This document shows positions 1 to 8,437 of a stretch of 64,000 nt of DNA, piece after piece. The notes beneath the pieces are model-generated. The model did not search any database, was not told the origin of the DNA, and was given only the letters and a program-made list of their open reading frames with translations. Every line of letters starts with the position of its first letter. The stretch's first letter is position 1. The stretch is from Candidatus Fimenecus excrementavium (GTDB lineage Bacteria > Bacillota > Clostridia > Oscillospirales > Acutalibacteraceae): contig DVGI01000038.1 in the NCBI GenBank assembly GCA_018712805.1, positions 1 to 64,000 on the forward strand. The letters run 5' to 3'. The translations under genes and the position numbers were made by a program.

Positions 1-1943
1 CAGGAGAATACCCCGATTTATCAGCGTGGAAAGACGATTCTATTGATTTAGCGGAATTTTTACAAACGCTTCAGAAGCAATCTGAAAAACTGCAAATTGT
101 TTTTAAAATGCAAGAACAGCTTGCTTTGTGTAAGCAAGAATTGGATGTATTAGAAACAGAAATAAAACATTTTAATTTGTATTTGGGTGAAAGCGATATT
201 GCTATCGAGCAATTCCGGATTCCTAAGCGCTTTTCCGCAAAGCAAATTATGGATTTGTGGCAGATATTGCAGCCGTTTTCAGAATCAGAGAAACAGCTTT
301 CTTTGCTTGTGAGGTTGAAATTATATTTGTTGGGAATTCGCAACTGGGATTTATATAAGAAAAAAGCGAACGATATTATTTCGGTTTTTCAAAAGCTGTA
401 TTATAAGCAAAGGCAAAGTGAATTGACCAATGAAATCGCACACATACAACAAGAATTGTCCGAAATACATGCGGACACGCTTTTAAAAGATTTTACAGAG
501 CAATCCATGCGCTATTTAAAAAGCGAATTATATCATAAATATGGGGGCCGCTCTAAACGCAAAATATTTGAGCAAAAAGATTTTTATGTTCACGACCGTG
601 AAATTCAACAAGAATATCCGGTGGTTCTTAGCGCCGCTTTTTCATCTCGCAGCAGCCTTTGTACAAGCACTTCTTTTGATTATGTTATTATGGACGAAGC
701 TTCTCAAGTGGATGTGGTCACCGGCGCGTTGGCGCTGTCAAGTGCAAAAAAAGCTGTGATTGTAGGCGATAGGCGACAGCTGCCGAATGTTGTAAAAGGC
801 TATACAGAAAAACGGGCCGACGCGATTTTTCAATCTTATCAGCTTCCGGAAAGTTACAGCTATGCGCACAAAAGCTTTTTGCAATCTGTTTGTGAGCTTT
901 TGCCGGAAGCCCCTGTTACGCTGTTGCGGGAACATTACCGCTGCCACCCTAAAATCATAAACTTTTGCAATCAAAAATTTTACAACGGCGAACTTGTTAT
1001 TATGACGGAGGATCACGGGGAAAAAGACGTGTTAACGGCAATTAAAACCGTTTGCGGCGAGCATAAAAGGGGACACATGAACCAGCGCCAAGTTGATGTT
1101 GTGTGTCAAGAAGTTTTGCCAAAGTTAACCACGGCACCCGAAGAAATCGGCGTGATTGCGCCTTATAATCAGCAAGTGCATTCTCTGAAAGATGCCATTC
1201 CTGATTCTCAAATCGAGGTGGCAACGGTTCACAAATTTCAAGGCAGGGAAAAAGATGCCGTTGTCCTTACAACCGTGGACGATGAAGTTACAGAATTTTC
1301 GGATAATCCGTACTTGTTGAACGTAGCTGTGTCACGTGCAAAAAAACAGCTTTTTCTTGTGACCTCCGGGAACGAACAACCTGTTGACAGTAATATCCGG
1401 GATTTGATTTCCTATATGGAATACAACAATTTTTCTGTCACAGAAAGCAAATTGTATTCTGTGTTTGATTATTTATACAATCACTATACAGAAAGCCGTA
1501 TGCAATATCTAAAAAAGCATCGGCGAATTTCCGAATATGATTCAGAGAATTTGATGTATGCATTGCTTTGTGATACGATACAGGAACAGGGATATACACA
1601 AGTCGGAATCGTTTGTCACGTCCCACTCAGAATGGTGATACGCGACCCGAAGCTGTTGGACGAAACGTTGTGCCGATATGCCTTACACCCGGCAACACAT
1701 ATAGATTTTCTGTTATACAATCGGGTTAGCAAACAGCCGGTTTTAGCTGTGGAAGTTGACGGATATGCTTTTCACAAAGCGGGAACAGCACAGGCCGAAC
1801 GCGACAAAATGAAAAACCATATTTTAGAGTTATATCACATACCCTTGCTTCGATTTACAACCAACGGAAGCGGGGAAAAAGAAAAATTGATTCAGAAATT
1901 AAATGCGTTGCTCCAAAAGCCACAAAAGCATGTGGATATCTAA
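1..1943 (+). CDS. Superfamily 1 DNA/RNA helicase with C-terminal nuclease-like domain (5' end outside window)
   Basis: The reading frame is open to the left edge, so the N-terminus and Walker A motif lie outside the window; about 646 codons are present. Visible SF1 (Upf1/Dna2-like) motifs are DEASQ at about 694-708, GDRRQLP at about 768, an EHYRCHP block near 930, HKFQGRE near 1230, and NVAVSRAKKQL near 1320. The last ~110 residues (from about 1700) contain HIDFLL and AVEVDG followed by a basic helix. This resembles PD-(D/E)XK-like or DUF2726-type domains appended to such helicases. The N-terminal half seen here is charged and probably coiled coil. The gene is visibly AT-richer than the genes after 5 kb, which may indicate an accessory origin. 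Helicase assignment is firm; the nuclease reading and any defence or repair role are inference. Confidence 0.82.
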   Translation, partial: GEYPDLSAWKDDSIDLAEFLQTLQKQSEKLQIVFKMQEQLALCKQELDVLETEIKHFNLYLGESDIAIEQFRIPKRFSAKQIMDLWQILQPFSESEKQLSLLVRLKLYLLGIRNWDLYKKKANDIISVFQKLYYKQRQSELTNEIAHIQQELSEIHADTLLKDFTEQSMRYLKSELYHKYGGRSKRKIFEQKDFYVHDREIQQEYPVVLSAAFSSRSSLCTSTSFDYVIMDEASQVDVVTGALALSSAKKAVIVGDRRQLPNVVKGYTEKRADAIFQSYQLPESYSYAHKSFLQSVCELLPEAPVTLLREHYRCHPKIINFCNQKFYNGELVIMTEDHGEKDVLTAIKTVCGEHKRGHMNQRQVDVVCQEVLPKLTTAPEEIGVIAPYNQQVHSLKDAIPDSQIEVATVHKFQGREKDAVVLTTVDDEVTEFSDNPYLLNVAVSRAKKQLFLVTSGNEQPVDSNIRDLISYMEYNNFSVTESKLYSVFDYLYNHYTESRMQYLKKHRRISEYDSENLMYALLCDTIQEQGYTQVGIVCHVPLRMVIRDPKLLDETLCRYALHPATHIDFLLYNRVSKQPVLAVEVDGYAFHKAGTAQAERDKMKNHILELYHIPLLRFTTNGSGEKEKLIQKLNALLQKPQKHVDI

Positions 1944-1948
1944 ATCAA

Positions 1949-1975
1949 CCGGGCGCTTTTTAGAGCCCGGTTTTT
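1949..1975 (+). terminator. Intrinsic terminator after the helicase gene
   Basis: A CCGGGC/GCCCGG stem (1949-1954 with 1965-1970) with a ten-base loop is followed by TTTTT, six bases after the helicase stop codon. Confidence 0.8.
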
Positions 1976-2000
1976 CTCTTGACCTAAATAACATTCCCCG

Positions 2001-2029
2001 TTCCCATTTTCCCACTTTTGTGGTACTAT
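2001..2029 (+). promoter_or_regulatory. Putative sigma-A promoter for the GNAT-MATE pair
   Basis: TACTAT at 2024-2029 is preceded by TGG, close to an extended -10. TTCCCA at 2001-2006 is a weak -35 at 17 bp spacing. It lies between the helicase terminator and the GNAT gene. Confidence 0.45.
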
Positions 2030-2086
2030 ATTGCAAGGCGCCGCGCGCCGCGGCAAACGAACAGAAAACAAGAGGAACTCGTTTTG

Positions 2087-2590
2087 ATGATGAACTGCAA
2101 CCAAAATCCGAAGCAAATTCGAATACATTGCGCCACGCCGGCGGATATCCCCGCGTGGCTTACGCTTGTGTTAAGCGTGGCGGCGGAATTTCCTGGCTTT
2201 CAGCTCGAGGAATACAAAGCCGCACTCGAAGAGAATATTGCCCGAAACAGCGCGCTGTTTGCCGAAATAGACGGCGCAATGGCGGGTGTGTTGCTGTTCT
2301 CTTATGAAAACCGCGAACTTTTATTTTTGGCGGTGCTGCCGAAATACCGCCGTTTCGGTGTGGCGTCTGCGCTGATTTCTCGAATGCTTTTGAAATTGCC
2401 GGCGGGCGACGTCACTCTAACAACCTTCTGCGAAGAAGACAAAAACGGCGAAGCGGCACGGGCGCTTTATCAGAAATTCGGGTTTGTGCCGGCAGAAATC
2501 TGCCGGGAATTTGACTACCCGGCACAGCGGTTTGTTTTGCCGGAAGCAAAGCGCACCGCCGAGCTTCAAACAGGAGGCGAGGGCGCATGA
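2087..2590 (+). CDS. GNAT family N-acetyltransferase
   Basis: This 167-residue protein has the GNAT fold pattern: a beta strand with LLFLAVLPKYRRFGVASALI (the V-x-P-x-x-R-x-x-G-x-A acetyl-CoA loop) near residues 85-105, and a later NGEAARALYQKFGFVPAE segment typical of the C-terminal GNAT motif. It should transfer an acetyl group from acetyl-CoA to an unidentified amine. The start was chosen at the ATG pair 2087/2090 because AGAGGAAC lies about nine bases upstream; a longer in-frame ATG at 2018 has no such site. The stop overlaps the next ATG (ATGA), so it is probably translationally coupled to the MATE transporter. The substrate cannot be told. Confidence 0.85.
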   Translation: MMNCNQNPKQIRIHCATPADIPAWLTLVLSVAAEFPGFQLEEYKAALEENIARNSALFAEIDGAMAGVLLFSYENRELLFLAVLPKYRRFGVASALISRMLLKLPAGDVTLTTFCEEDKNGEAARALYQKFGFVPAEICREFDYPAQRFVLPEAKRTAELQTGGEGA

Positions 2591-3924
2591 ACCGGGATTT
2601 GACCAAAGGCCCCGTTTTGCGCACGATGCTGCGCTTTTCGCTGCCGATGATTTTGGGCAATTTATTGCAGCAGTGCTATAACCTTGCCGATACTTGGGTT
2701 GTCGGTCGGTATCTTGGCAGCAACGCTCTTGCGGCGGTCGGCTCATCGTTTACGCTGATGACCTTTTTGACCTCGATTTTGCTCGGACTTTGTATGGGCA
2801 GCGGCGCGGTGTTTTCCATTCGCTTCGGGCAAAAAGACGAGAGCGCCTTACAAGAAAGCGTGCGGACTTCGTTTTTGCTAATTTCTGTGCTGACGGTGAT
2901 TTTAAATGTTCTCGCTTTTGTCTGCCTGGACGGGATTCGCATCTTTTTACAGGTTCCCGACGCCGTTTGGGGCTTAATGCGGGACTACTTAAAAATCATT
3001 TTCTGCGGCATTGCCGCGACGTTCCTTTATAACTTTTTCGCGTCTTACCTGCGCGCGGTCGGCAATTCGGTTGTGCCGCTTTGGTTTTTGGCGGTGTCCG
3101 CCGTTTTGAACATCGGGCTTGACTTGTGGTTTGTAATCGGCCTTTCGCGCGGTGTCGGCGGCGCGGCGGAGGCAACTGTTCTTTCGCAGTATATCGCCGG
3201 TGTCGGCATTATGATTTATGCCGTTTTACGTTGTCCGGAGCTGCGCGCAAAAGAAAAATTCCGGCTTCGGCGGCGATGTCTTAAAGAAATTGCCGACTAT
3301 TCCGTTTTGACCTGTGTGCAGCAGTCGGTAATGAATCTCGGCATTTTGATGGTGCAGGGGCTTGTCAACAGCTTCGGCGCGCCCATTATGGCGGCGTTTG
3401 CCGCGGCGGTCAAAATTGATGCGTTTGCCTATATGCCCGTGCAGGACTTCGGCAACGCATTTTCCACCTTTACCGCGCAAAATTACGGCGCGGGGGAGAA
3501 AGAACGCCTGCGCAAAGGTTTAAAGGATGCGTTAGCGGCGTCCGTGCTCTTCAGCCTTGCCGTTTCAGCGGTGGTCTTTATCTTTGCCCGCCCCTTAATG
3601 GGCTTGTTTGTCGATTCGGCGGAAACGCAGATTATCGCAGAGGGCGTTCGCTATTTGCGAATAGAGGGCGCGTTTTATTTCGGCATCGGCATATTGTTTT
3701 TGCTTTATGGGCTTTATAGAGCCGTCGGGCGGCCGGGCATGTCGGTCGTGCTCACCGTTCTTTCTTTGGGTACGCGTGTGGTGCTTGCCTATGCGCTTTC
3801 GGCGTTTCCCGCGCTCGGCGTGGTCGGGATTTGGTGGTCTGTACCCATCGGCTGGGCGCTTGCCGATATTGTGGGTATTCTGTATTACGTTTTCCGTAAA
3901 AAGAAATTGCTTTCGATTTCGTGA
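2587..3924 (+). CDS. MATE family efflux transporter
   Basis: The 445-residue protein has about 12 hydrophobic segments and opens with the cytosolic stretch TKGPVLRTMLRFSLPMILGN typical of MATE exporters. The segment ADTWVVGRYLGSNALAAVG in helix 2 and the repeated second half (QQSVMNLGILMVQGLVNSFG) match the family's two-fold architecture. MATE proteins export organic cations or other small molecules against a Na+ or H+ gradient. It overlaps the GNAT stop by four bases (ATGA), so the two are one transcription unit. A second MATE is present at 9353. The cargo is unknown. Confidence 0.93.
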   Translation: MNRDLTKGPVLRTMLRFSLPMILGNLLQQCYNLADTWVVGRYLGSNALAAVGSSFTLMTFLTSILLGLCMGSGAVFSIRFGQKDESALQESVRTSFLLISVLTVILNVLAFVCLDGIRIFLQVPDAVWGLMRDYLKIIFCGIAATFLYNFFASYLRAVGNSVVPLWFLAVSAVLNIGLDLWFVIGLSRGVGGAAEATVLSQYIAGVGIMIYAVLRCPELRAKEKFRLRRRCLKEIADYSVLTCVQQSVMNLGILMVQGLVNSFGAPIMAAFAAAVKIDAFAYMPVQDFGNAFSTFTAQNYGAGEKERLRKGLKDALAASVLFSLAVSAVVFIFARPLMGLFVDSAETQIIAEGVRYLRIEGAFYFGIGILFLLYGLYRAVGRPGMSVVLTVLSLGTRVVLAYALSAFPALGVVGIWWSVPIGWALADIVGILYYVFRKKKLLSIS

Positions 3925-3941
3925 GTGGGAAATGTGCTCCG

Positions 3942-3969
3942 TTGAACAAGTAGATGCTTTGATTATAAG
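3942..3969 (+). promoter_or_regulatory. Possible promoter of the 4014 membrane gene
   Basis: TTGAAC (3942-3947) and TATAAG (3964-3969) are 16 bp apart in the 89-bp gap after the MATE gene. This is a moderate sigma-A match by eye. Confidence 0.35.
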
Positions 3970-4013
3970 TACAACGCAATATGTAGCGTAGAAAGAAAAA
4001 GGAGGGGAAGTAA

Positions 4014-4991
4014 ATGTATATGGAGGGGCGGTTTTTAAGAAAGAAATCGGCAAGCGTTTGGCGTATCATTATTGCACTTTGCGGTGTGTTGATAATTGGT
4101 CTGTTCTTTTTCATTTTGGTGGTTGACCCGGAAATTAGGGAGAGCAGAGAAGGCATTAGAACAGCTTCCATATTGATTCTGTTTGGTGGTTTGGATATTC
4201 TGCTTTCGATTTTAGCCTATTTATTTAACAGACACGCTTATCTGCATCTTTGTGAAGAACATATTTCCGCCCGGTATAGTTGGAATAATAAGTTGTTTTG
4301 CTATTACTCGGAAATTGCATGGGTTGCATATAGTCCAACAACTTTAACAATCATGTTGAAAAGCGGGAAGATGCGCAACATTTATAATCTTGCTAATGCG
4401 GCAGCGATTTGCCGTGCCATTCGCAAACAGATTTATCGCCCCATGCAAGACGGTTTGGATGTTGTGAAGATGCGCCGTGAACTTGTAAGGGAACAGAAAA
4501 AACTCAAAAAGGAACTTTGGGTACTGGTAGCTATTTGTTTATTCGTGTCTTTAAATCTTTTGTTTAGTATATTTTGGACGGATGGAAAAGATATTTCAGC
4601 ATTTTCGCCTGTCGAGCGAGGCTTTTTTATTTTGTTCACCGTTACAGAAGTCGCAGCTGTACTTGTTTTGTTTATTTGGACTGGTTTTACCGGAAAAAAT
4701 GAAAAGCAATTTAAACGGCGAAAAGATGCGCTCCGACGGGCGGTTTTAATGACAACACCCGTTTTGCCCGGCAATCTAACGGGTTGCTACATTGACGGCA
4801 ATAATCGGTTCCGCATAACGCTTTACGGTTTTCCGAACAGCGAACAAGTATATTATTGCCAAGAGAATGTGAATTCGGAATATCAACTGAAAAGCGTCTA
4901 TCAGTCGGAAATATTTGAGAACGAAGAAGAATTGTTACCGTTGACTGATTTGTTGATTCGCGTACCTGAACCGCCGTCAAGTGAAGAATAA
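4014..4991 (+). CDS. Membrane protein of unknown function
   Basis: I do not recognise this 325-residue protein. Four hydrophobic helices are visible in two pairs: about 17-39 and 50-68, then about 168-190 and 205-226. Between them a soluble stretch (about 70-165) contains paired beta-type segments such as HISARYSW and SPTTLTIMLKSGK, which could be a small PH-like fold, ending in a charged coiled segment (RRELVREQKKLKKEL). The C-terminal ~100 residues are soluble and acidic at the end. GGAGG at 4001 supports the start at 4014; a second ATG is two codons later. Base composition is AT-rich like the helicase gene. No function is proposed. Confidence 0.7.
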   Translation: MYMEGRFLRKKSASVWRIIIALCGVLIIGLFFFILVVDPEIRESREGIRTASILILFGGLDILLSILAYLFNRHAYLHLCEEHISARYSWNNKLFCYYSEIAWVAYSPTTLTIMLKSGKMRNIYNLANAAAICRAIRKQIYRPMQDGLDVVKMRRELVREQKKLKKELWVLVAICLFVSLNLLFSIFWTDGKDISAFSPVERGFFILFTVTEVAAVLVLFIWTGFTGKNEKQFKRRKDALRRAVLMTTPVLPGNLTGCYIDGNNRFRITLYGFPNSEQVYYCQENVNSEYQLKSVYQSEIFENEEELLPLTDLLIRVPEPPSSEE

Positions 4992-5005
4992 AAGCATAGA
5001 AAAAG

Positions 5006-5036
5006 GCGTGTATCCGTTTTGGATACACGCTTTTTT
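5006..5036 (+). terminator. Intrinsic terminator after the 4014 gene
   Basis: A perfect 10-bp stem, GCGTGTATCC (5006-5015) with GGATACACGC (5021-5030), has a five-base loop and is followed by TTTTTT. It sits between convergent genes. Confidence 0.9.
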
Positions 5037-5051
5037 CTCGTGTTTAACCCC

Positions 5052-6086
5052 TCAAGGCTTAATAGCGACTTTCATCACGCCGTCCGCGCGAGATTCAAAC
5101 AGCCGATAGGCTTCTTCAATCTCTTTTAAAGGATAAGTGTGGGTAATCAGCGGGGTGGTGTCAATCTTGCCGTCGGCGATGAGCCGTAAAATTTCTTCGC
5201 AGTCACAGCCGTCCACGCCCCCGGTTTTGAAAATCAGGTTTTTGCCGTACATGTCAGGCAGTGGCAAGGTCTGCGGCTTGTCATACAGCGCGACAATCGT
5301 CACAATCGCGTTCGGCCGCGCACATTCCCACGCCAGGCGAAAAGTCTCGTCTGTGCCCGCTACTTCAAGTACAACGTCCGCGCCGCCGTGTGCGCTGTGT
5401 TCCTTTGTAAAGTCTAAAACCTTGTCGGGCGAAACAACCAGCGCTTGCGGGTAATGCGCTTTTGCAAACGCGCGGCGCGCCTCGTCCTTTTCGCAAACGA
5501 TGACACATTTCGGCTGCTTTTGCAATACGCAGGCGAGCGTGCAAAGCCCCGTAGGTCCCGCGCCCAAAATCAAAACGGTATCTTCGGGGTGAATGTCTGA
5601 AATGCGTGCCGCCCAAAACCCGGTCGCCAAAAGGTCGCCGGTGAAAAGCGCCTGTTCGTCGGTTACCGTGTCGGGGATTCGGTTCAGCCCTTGGTTCGCG
5701 TAAGGCACGCGGACATATTCCGCCTGCCCGCCGTCTATGCGGCAGCCGAGCGCCCAACCGCCGTTTTTGTCTGTGCAGTTGTTGACAAACCCGTGCTGAC
5801 AGAAAAAGCATTCGCCGCAAAAAGTCTCCACGTTGACCGTTACGCGGTCGCCGGGTTTTACGTTTGTGACCGCTGCGCCGACTTCTTCCACAACCCCGAC
5901 CATTTCGTGCCCGACGGTAATCCCCGGCACGGCGCGCGGCACCGAGCCGTGTTTGATGTGCAGGTCGCTTGTGCAAATGCTCGCAAGCGACACCCGAACA
6001 ATCGCGTCCTGTGCGTCTTGCAGCTGCGGCTTCGGTTTTTCCGACAGGGCAAATTCGCCTTGTTTTATGTAGGTGTAGGCAAGCAT
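5052..6086 (-). CDS. Zinc-dependent alcohol dehydrogenase family protein
   Basis: This 344-residue medium-chain dehydrogenase carries the catalytic zinc signature VGHEMVG (about residues 61-67) with the upstream Cys in SICTSDLH. It also has the four structural-zinc cysteines in CGECFFCQHGFVNNC (about 92-106) and the Rossmann motif LGAGPTGL near 172. CEKD at the end of the second Rossmann strand has an acidic residue, which favours NAD(H) over NADP(H). Family members oxidise secondary alcohols, polyols or threonine; the substrate is not deducible. AAAAGGAG precedes the ATG. It lies 22 bp downstream of the FliB-like gene and may share its transcript. Confidence 0.88.
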   Translation of the reverse strand: MLAYTYIKQGEFALSEKPKPQLQDAQDAIVRVSLASICTSDLHIKHGSVPRAVPGITVGHEMVGVVEEVGAAVTNVKPGDRVTVNVETFCGECFFCQHGFVNNCTDKNGGWALGCRIDGGQAEYVRVPYANQGLNRIPDTVTDEQALFTGDLLATGFWAARISDIHPEDTVLILGAGPTGLCTLACVLQKQPKCVIVCEKDEARRAFAKAHYPQALVVSPDKVLDFTKEHSAHGGADVVLEVAGTDETFRLAWECARPNAIVTIVALYDKPQTLPLPDMYGKNLIFKTGGVDGCDCEEILRLIADGKIDTTPLITHTYPLKEIEEAYRLFESRADGVMKVAIKP

Positions 6087-6108
6087 ATTTTTCGCGCTCC
6101 TTTTTCTT

Positions 6109-7044
6109 TTACAAAACGTCTAAAAGACTGTCTATATTTTCCTGGGAATATTCTATCTCCGAAGAGTACGTCCGCGCAAGCTCGGCGAGCGTATTCACAG
6201 AAAACGGTTTGCCGTTTGCTGTTTTTTCACTGCAAAGCGCGAAAAGAATTTGACAGCTTAACGCGGCAAACCCCGCGCGCTTTTTTAAGTCTTGCTCATT
6301 TTCGGCGTCCGGCAGGTGCCGATAGAGAAAATAGACCAAAAGCTGTTCAAACGGCGTGTCCGGCAGCGCTTCCGGCGGATTTTGCAAAGGTGTTTCAATT
6401 TGGGGGAGTATCTCAAGTTCTTCGTCCCAATCCGGGCTTAAACGCTCGAGTGTTTTGTAAAATGCCGCCCAGTCCGAAAGACTTTTTTGCGCCGCTTTCG
6501 CGCCCGCGTAGTCTGAAATTTTTTGCAAACGCGCCGAAAACGGAAGGCTTCTGTCTTGTGCAATATCCATCAGCTTTTGCCGCGCGGAAAGAATCGTTTG
6601 CTCCCACTCTGAAAGCGGCTCGCTGCCGTCCTCTTCCACTAACACGACTTCTTCGGCTTTCTCTTTAAAGCTCAAAACCTGCTTTGCGGCGGCTTCACAG
6701 CAAAGCCCGAGCCCGATTTCCGTATGGTCCGAAAAAAAGTTCCGAAACCGCGGGTGGTCGGTGCAAATTTGGCAAAGGCTTTCTTCGCCTAAATTCAAAA
6801 TGATGTCGCAAAGATTTTGCTGGTTTAAAAACGGGCGCCGCTCGTCTTTGGTAAGCTTAAAATGCGGCGTGTCAGTCCATTCAATGTTCGTCGAAAGCCG
6901 CCGCCCGAAATCGCCGCCGACCTGCCGGTAATCATCGAGCGCATCTTCGTCAATATCAATTTCCCAGCCGATACAGCAGGAATGTTTGCAGTCGCCTGCG
7001 ATACAATGAAAATTCTGAAAAATATTCAGCGTCGCTTGTGTCAT
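6109..7044 (-). CDS. FliB-like protein (flagellin lysine-N-methylase family)
   Basis: The 311-residue protein starts with QATLNIFQNFHCIAGDCKHS and a CCIGWEIDID stretch, then has CQICTDHPRFRNFF and GLGLCCEA. This set of conserved cysteines is typical of the FliB family, whose founding member methylates flagellin lysines in Salmonella; the cysteines are thought to bind an Fe-S cluster. The start at 7044 is chosen because GGAGAAACGAT precedes that ATG; a longer frame to 7110 has no site. No flagellar gene is nearby, so the target here may not be flagellin. Family assignment is from sequence pattern; function is inferred. Confidence 0.8.
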   Translation of the reverse strand: MTQATLNIFQNFHCIAGDCKHSCCIGWEIDIDEDALDDYRQVGGDFGRRLSTNIEWTDTPHFKLTKDERRPFLNQQNLCDIILNLGEESLCQICTDHPRFRNFFSDHTEIGLGLCCEAAAKQVLSFKEKAEEVVLVEEDGSEPLSEWEQTILSARQKLMDIAQDRSLPFSARLQKISDYAGAKAAQKSLSDWAAFYKTLERLSPDWDEELEILPQIETPLQNPPEALPDTPFEQLLVYFLYRHLPDAENEQDLKKRAGFAALSCQILFALCSEKTANGKPFSVNTLAELARTYSSEIEYSQENIDSLLDVL

Positions 7045-7069
7045 ATCGTTTCTCCGCGTGTTTTTTTCT

Positions 7070-7098
7070 ATTGTATCACAGTTTGCGTTTCCCGAAAA
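7070..7098 (-). promoter_or_regulatory. Putative promoter of the fliB-like gene
   Basis: Reading the minus strand, TACAAT (7075-7070) lies 26 bp upstream of the ATG with a weak TTTTCG -35 at 17 bp spacing. Confidence 0.35.
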
Positions 7099-7117
7099 GA
7101 CGAAAAGCAAAAGGACC

Positions 7118-7669
7118 TCAGCCGCCCCGGCTTTTTCCGTAGCTGATTAAAAAGCCGATGCTCGCGGCAATAAAGTCGCGAAATTGGGAAATGGTTGCGG
7201 CGGCGGATTCCGGCACGGCGTCACAGTTCCGCAAAATCAAAAGGAAGATAAGACAGACGCCGCCCACCGCCGAAAGAAACAGAATGCGAGAAATGCGATA
7301 GTTCGGCTCGCCCGATGTTGTTTGCGCGCTGCCGGGCGTAAGCGTTTCGCCGGCGTCACCCGTTTGAAAGCCAATCGCATTTTGCGGCGCGTCTGCCGCT
7401 TTTTCGGAAGCGCTAAGCATAACCGCCTTGCCGCCGGTCGTTGTCGTGCCGGAAGAGGCACTTGCCGCCGGCGCGCTTAGAAAATAGCCGAAAATTGCCG
7501 CGGCGGAGGTGCGCACAATAATGTCAATGGTGGTGCGCTCCTGCGAGACGCCTTGTTCGGAAAACAGCGAAACGCCCGCGTGAATTAAAAGCACCAGCAA
7601 AAACAGCATTAAAACAATATCCACCGGGTAAACGGAAGCGAAAAATTTGGTGCGGCGCAGTTTGTTCAT
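7118..7669 (-). CDS. Small membrane protein of unknown function
   Basis: This 183-residue protein is not recognised. Hydrophobic segments lie near residues 14-34 (VDIVLMLFLLVLLIHAGVSL), 45-65, 122-142 (LFLSAVGGVCLIFLLIL) and 158-176. The second and third are separated by a Ser/Thr/Ala/Gly-rich low-complexity linker (SAPAASASSGTTTTGG) that may be extracytoplasmic. The start at ATG 7669 is supported by AAGAAAGGG five bases upstream; an in-frame TTG lies at 7687. No catalytic motif is seen. Its promoter would lie in the divergent region before the flavodoxin gene. Confidence 0.6.
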   Translation of the reverse strand: MNKLRRTKFFASVYPVDIVLMLFLLVLLIHAGVSLFSEQGVSQERTTIDIIVRTSAAAIFGYFLSAPAASASSGTTTTGGKAVMLSASEKAADAPQNAIGFQTGDAGETLTPGSAQTTSGEPNYRISRILFLSAVGGVCLIFLLILRNCDAVPESAAATISQFRDFIAASIGFLISYGKSRGG

Positions 7670-7785
7670 AAAAATCCCTTTCTTCAAAAAAATGCTTTTG
7701 CTTCAGCATATGCATTTCCGTGACTTTTTGCGCCGTTTTGCACACTTTCGGGCATTTTGTGGATAATCGTAAAAACCACTTTTCG

Positions 7786-7808
7786 GGGCGCTTAAAATGT
7801 GCTACAAT
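7786..7808 (+). promoter_or_regulatory. Putative promoter of the flavodoxin gene
   Basis: TGCTACAAT gives an extended -10 (TACAAT 7803-7808). The -35 region at 17 bp spacing is poor (TTTTCG). Confidence 0.45.
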
Positions 7809-7861
7809 AGCCAAGCGCAAAGGGGGCGCCACAATCATTTTTTCAGAAAAGAGGTCATTTT

Positions 7862-8371
7862 ATGACAGTCGCCATTGTGTATCAAAGCGTGACCGGGAAC
7901 ACCGAGATGCTTGCAAACGCAATTCGGGAAGAAATGGAAAACGCGGGGGCCGAGGTCGTGTATTTCGGCGCACCGAAAGGGGATATAGAAGCGGATTTGT
8001 ATTTCGTCGGCTCTTGGACCGATAAGGGAATGTGCACTTCGGAAATTGCCGAATTTCTCAAAACGCTTCAAAACAAAACCATCGTCTATTTTGCAACAGC
8101 CGGCTTCGGCGGCGCGAATACCTATTATTCCGCACTTGCCCAGCGGGTAAAAGAAATTTTGCCGGAGGGCACGAAAATGCGCGGGGCATTTTTCTGCCAG
8201 GGGAAAATGCCGATGTCCGTGCGTGAACGCTATGTGCAAATGATGACCGCCCACCCCGACGACAAAAAGCTGCAGGTGAGCCTCAACAATTTTGACGCGG
8301 CGCTTTCCCACCCGGACGAAACCGACCTGCAAAACGCCCGCCGCTATGCGCGCGAGTGCCTGACCGACTAA
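7862..8371 (+). CDS. Flavodoxin family protein
   Basis: At 169 residues this has the length of a short-chain flavodoxin. Residues 7-14 (YQSVTGNT) form the FMN phosphate loop (T/S-x-T-G-N-T), and the second strand-turn ADLYFVGSWTD plus IVYFATAGFGG fit the isoalloxazine-contacting loops. It should bind FMN and act as a cytosolic one- or two-electron carrier or small reductase. AAAGAGGTCATTTT precedes the ATG. It is monocistronic, with its own promoter and terminator. The redox partner is not identifiable from the context. Confidence 0.88.
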   Translation: MTVAIVYQSVTGNTEMLANAIREEMENAGAEVVYFGAPKGDIEADLYFVGSWTDKGMCTSEIAEFLKTLQNKTIVYFATAGFGGANTYYSALAQRVKEILPEGTKMRGAFFCQGKMPMSVRERYVQMMTAHPDDKKLQVSLNNFDAALSHPDETDLQNARRYARECLTD

Positions 8372-8388
8372 ACTAAACCGAAAAAAGC

Positions 8389-8422
8389 GACCGCGTTCCG
8401 GAAAAGAACGCGGTCGAGCTTT
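8389..8422 (+). terminator. Bidirectional terminator between flavodoxin and sirtuin genes
   Basis: A 10-bp stem GACCGCGTTC/GAACGCGGTC (8389-8398, 8406-8415) is flanked by an A-run on the left and GCTTTTA on the right. It can therefore serve both convergent genes. Confidence 0.8.
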
Positions 8423-8437
8423 TATTATGTCAGTCTT

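Noticed and set aside
5691..6668. A 325-codon open frame antisense to the alcohol dehydrogenase and FliB-like genes
   Set aside because: It spans two well-supported genes on the other strand, is low-complexity and Arg/Phe/Ala-rich, and has no RBS.
7118..7669. Possible phage holin
   Set aside because: Four spread hydrophobic segments with a long low-complexity linker and no phage neighbours do not fit a holin.
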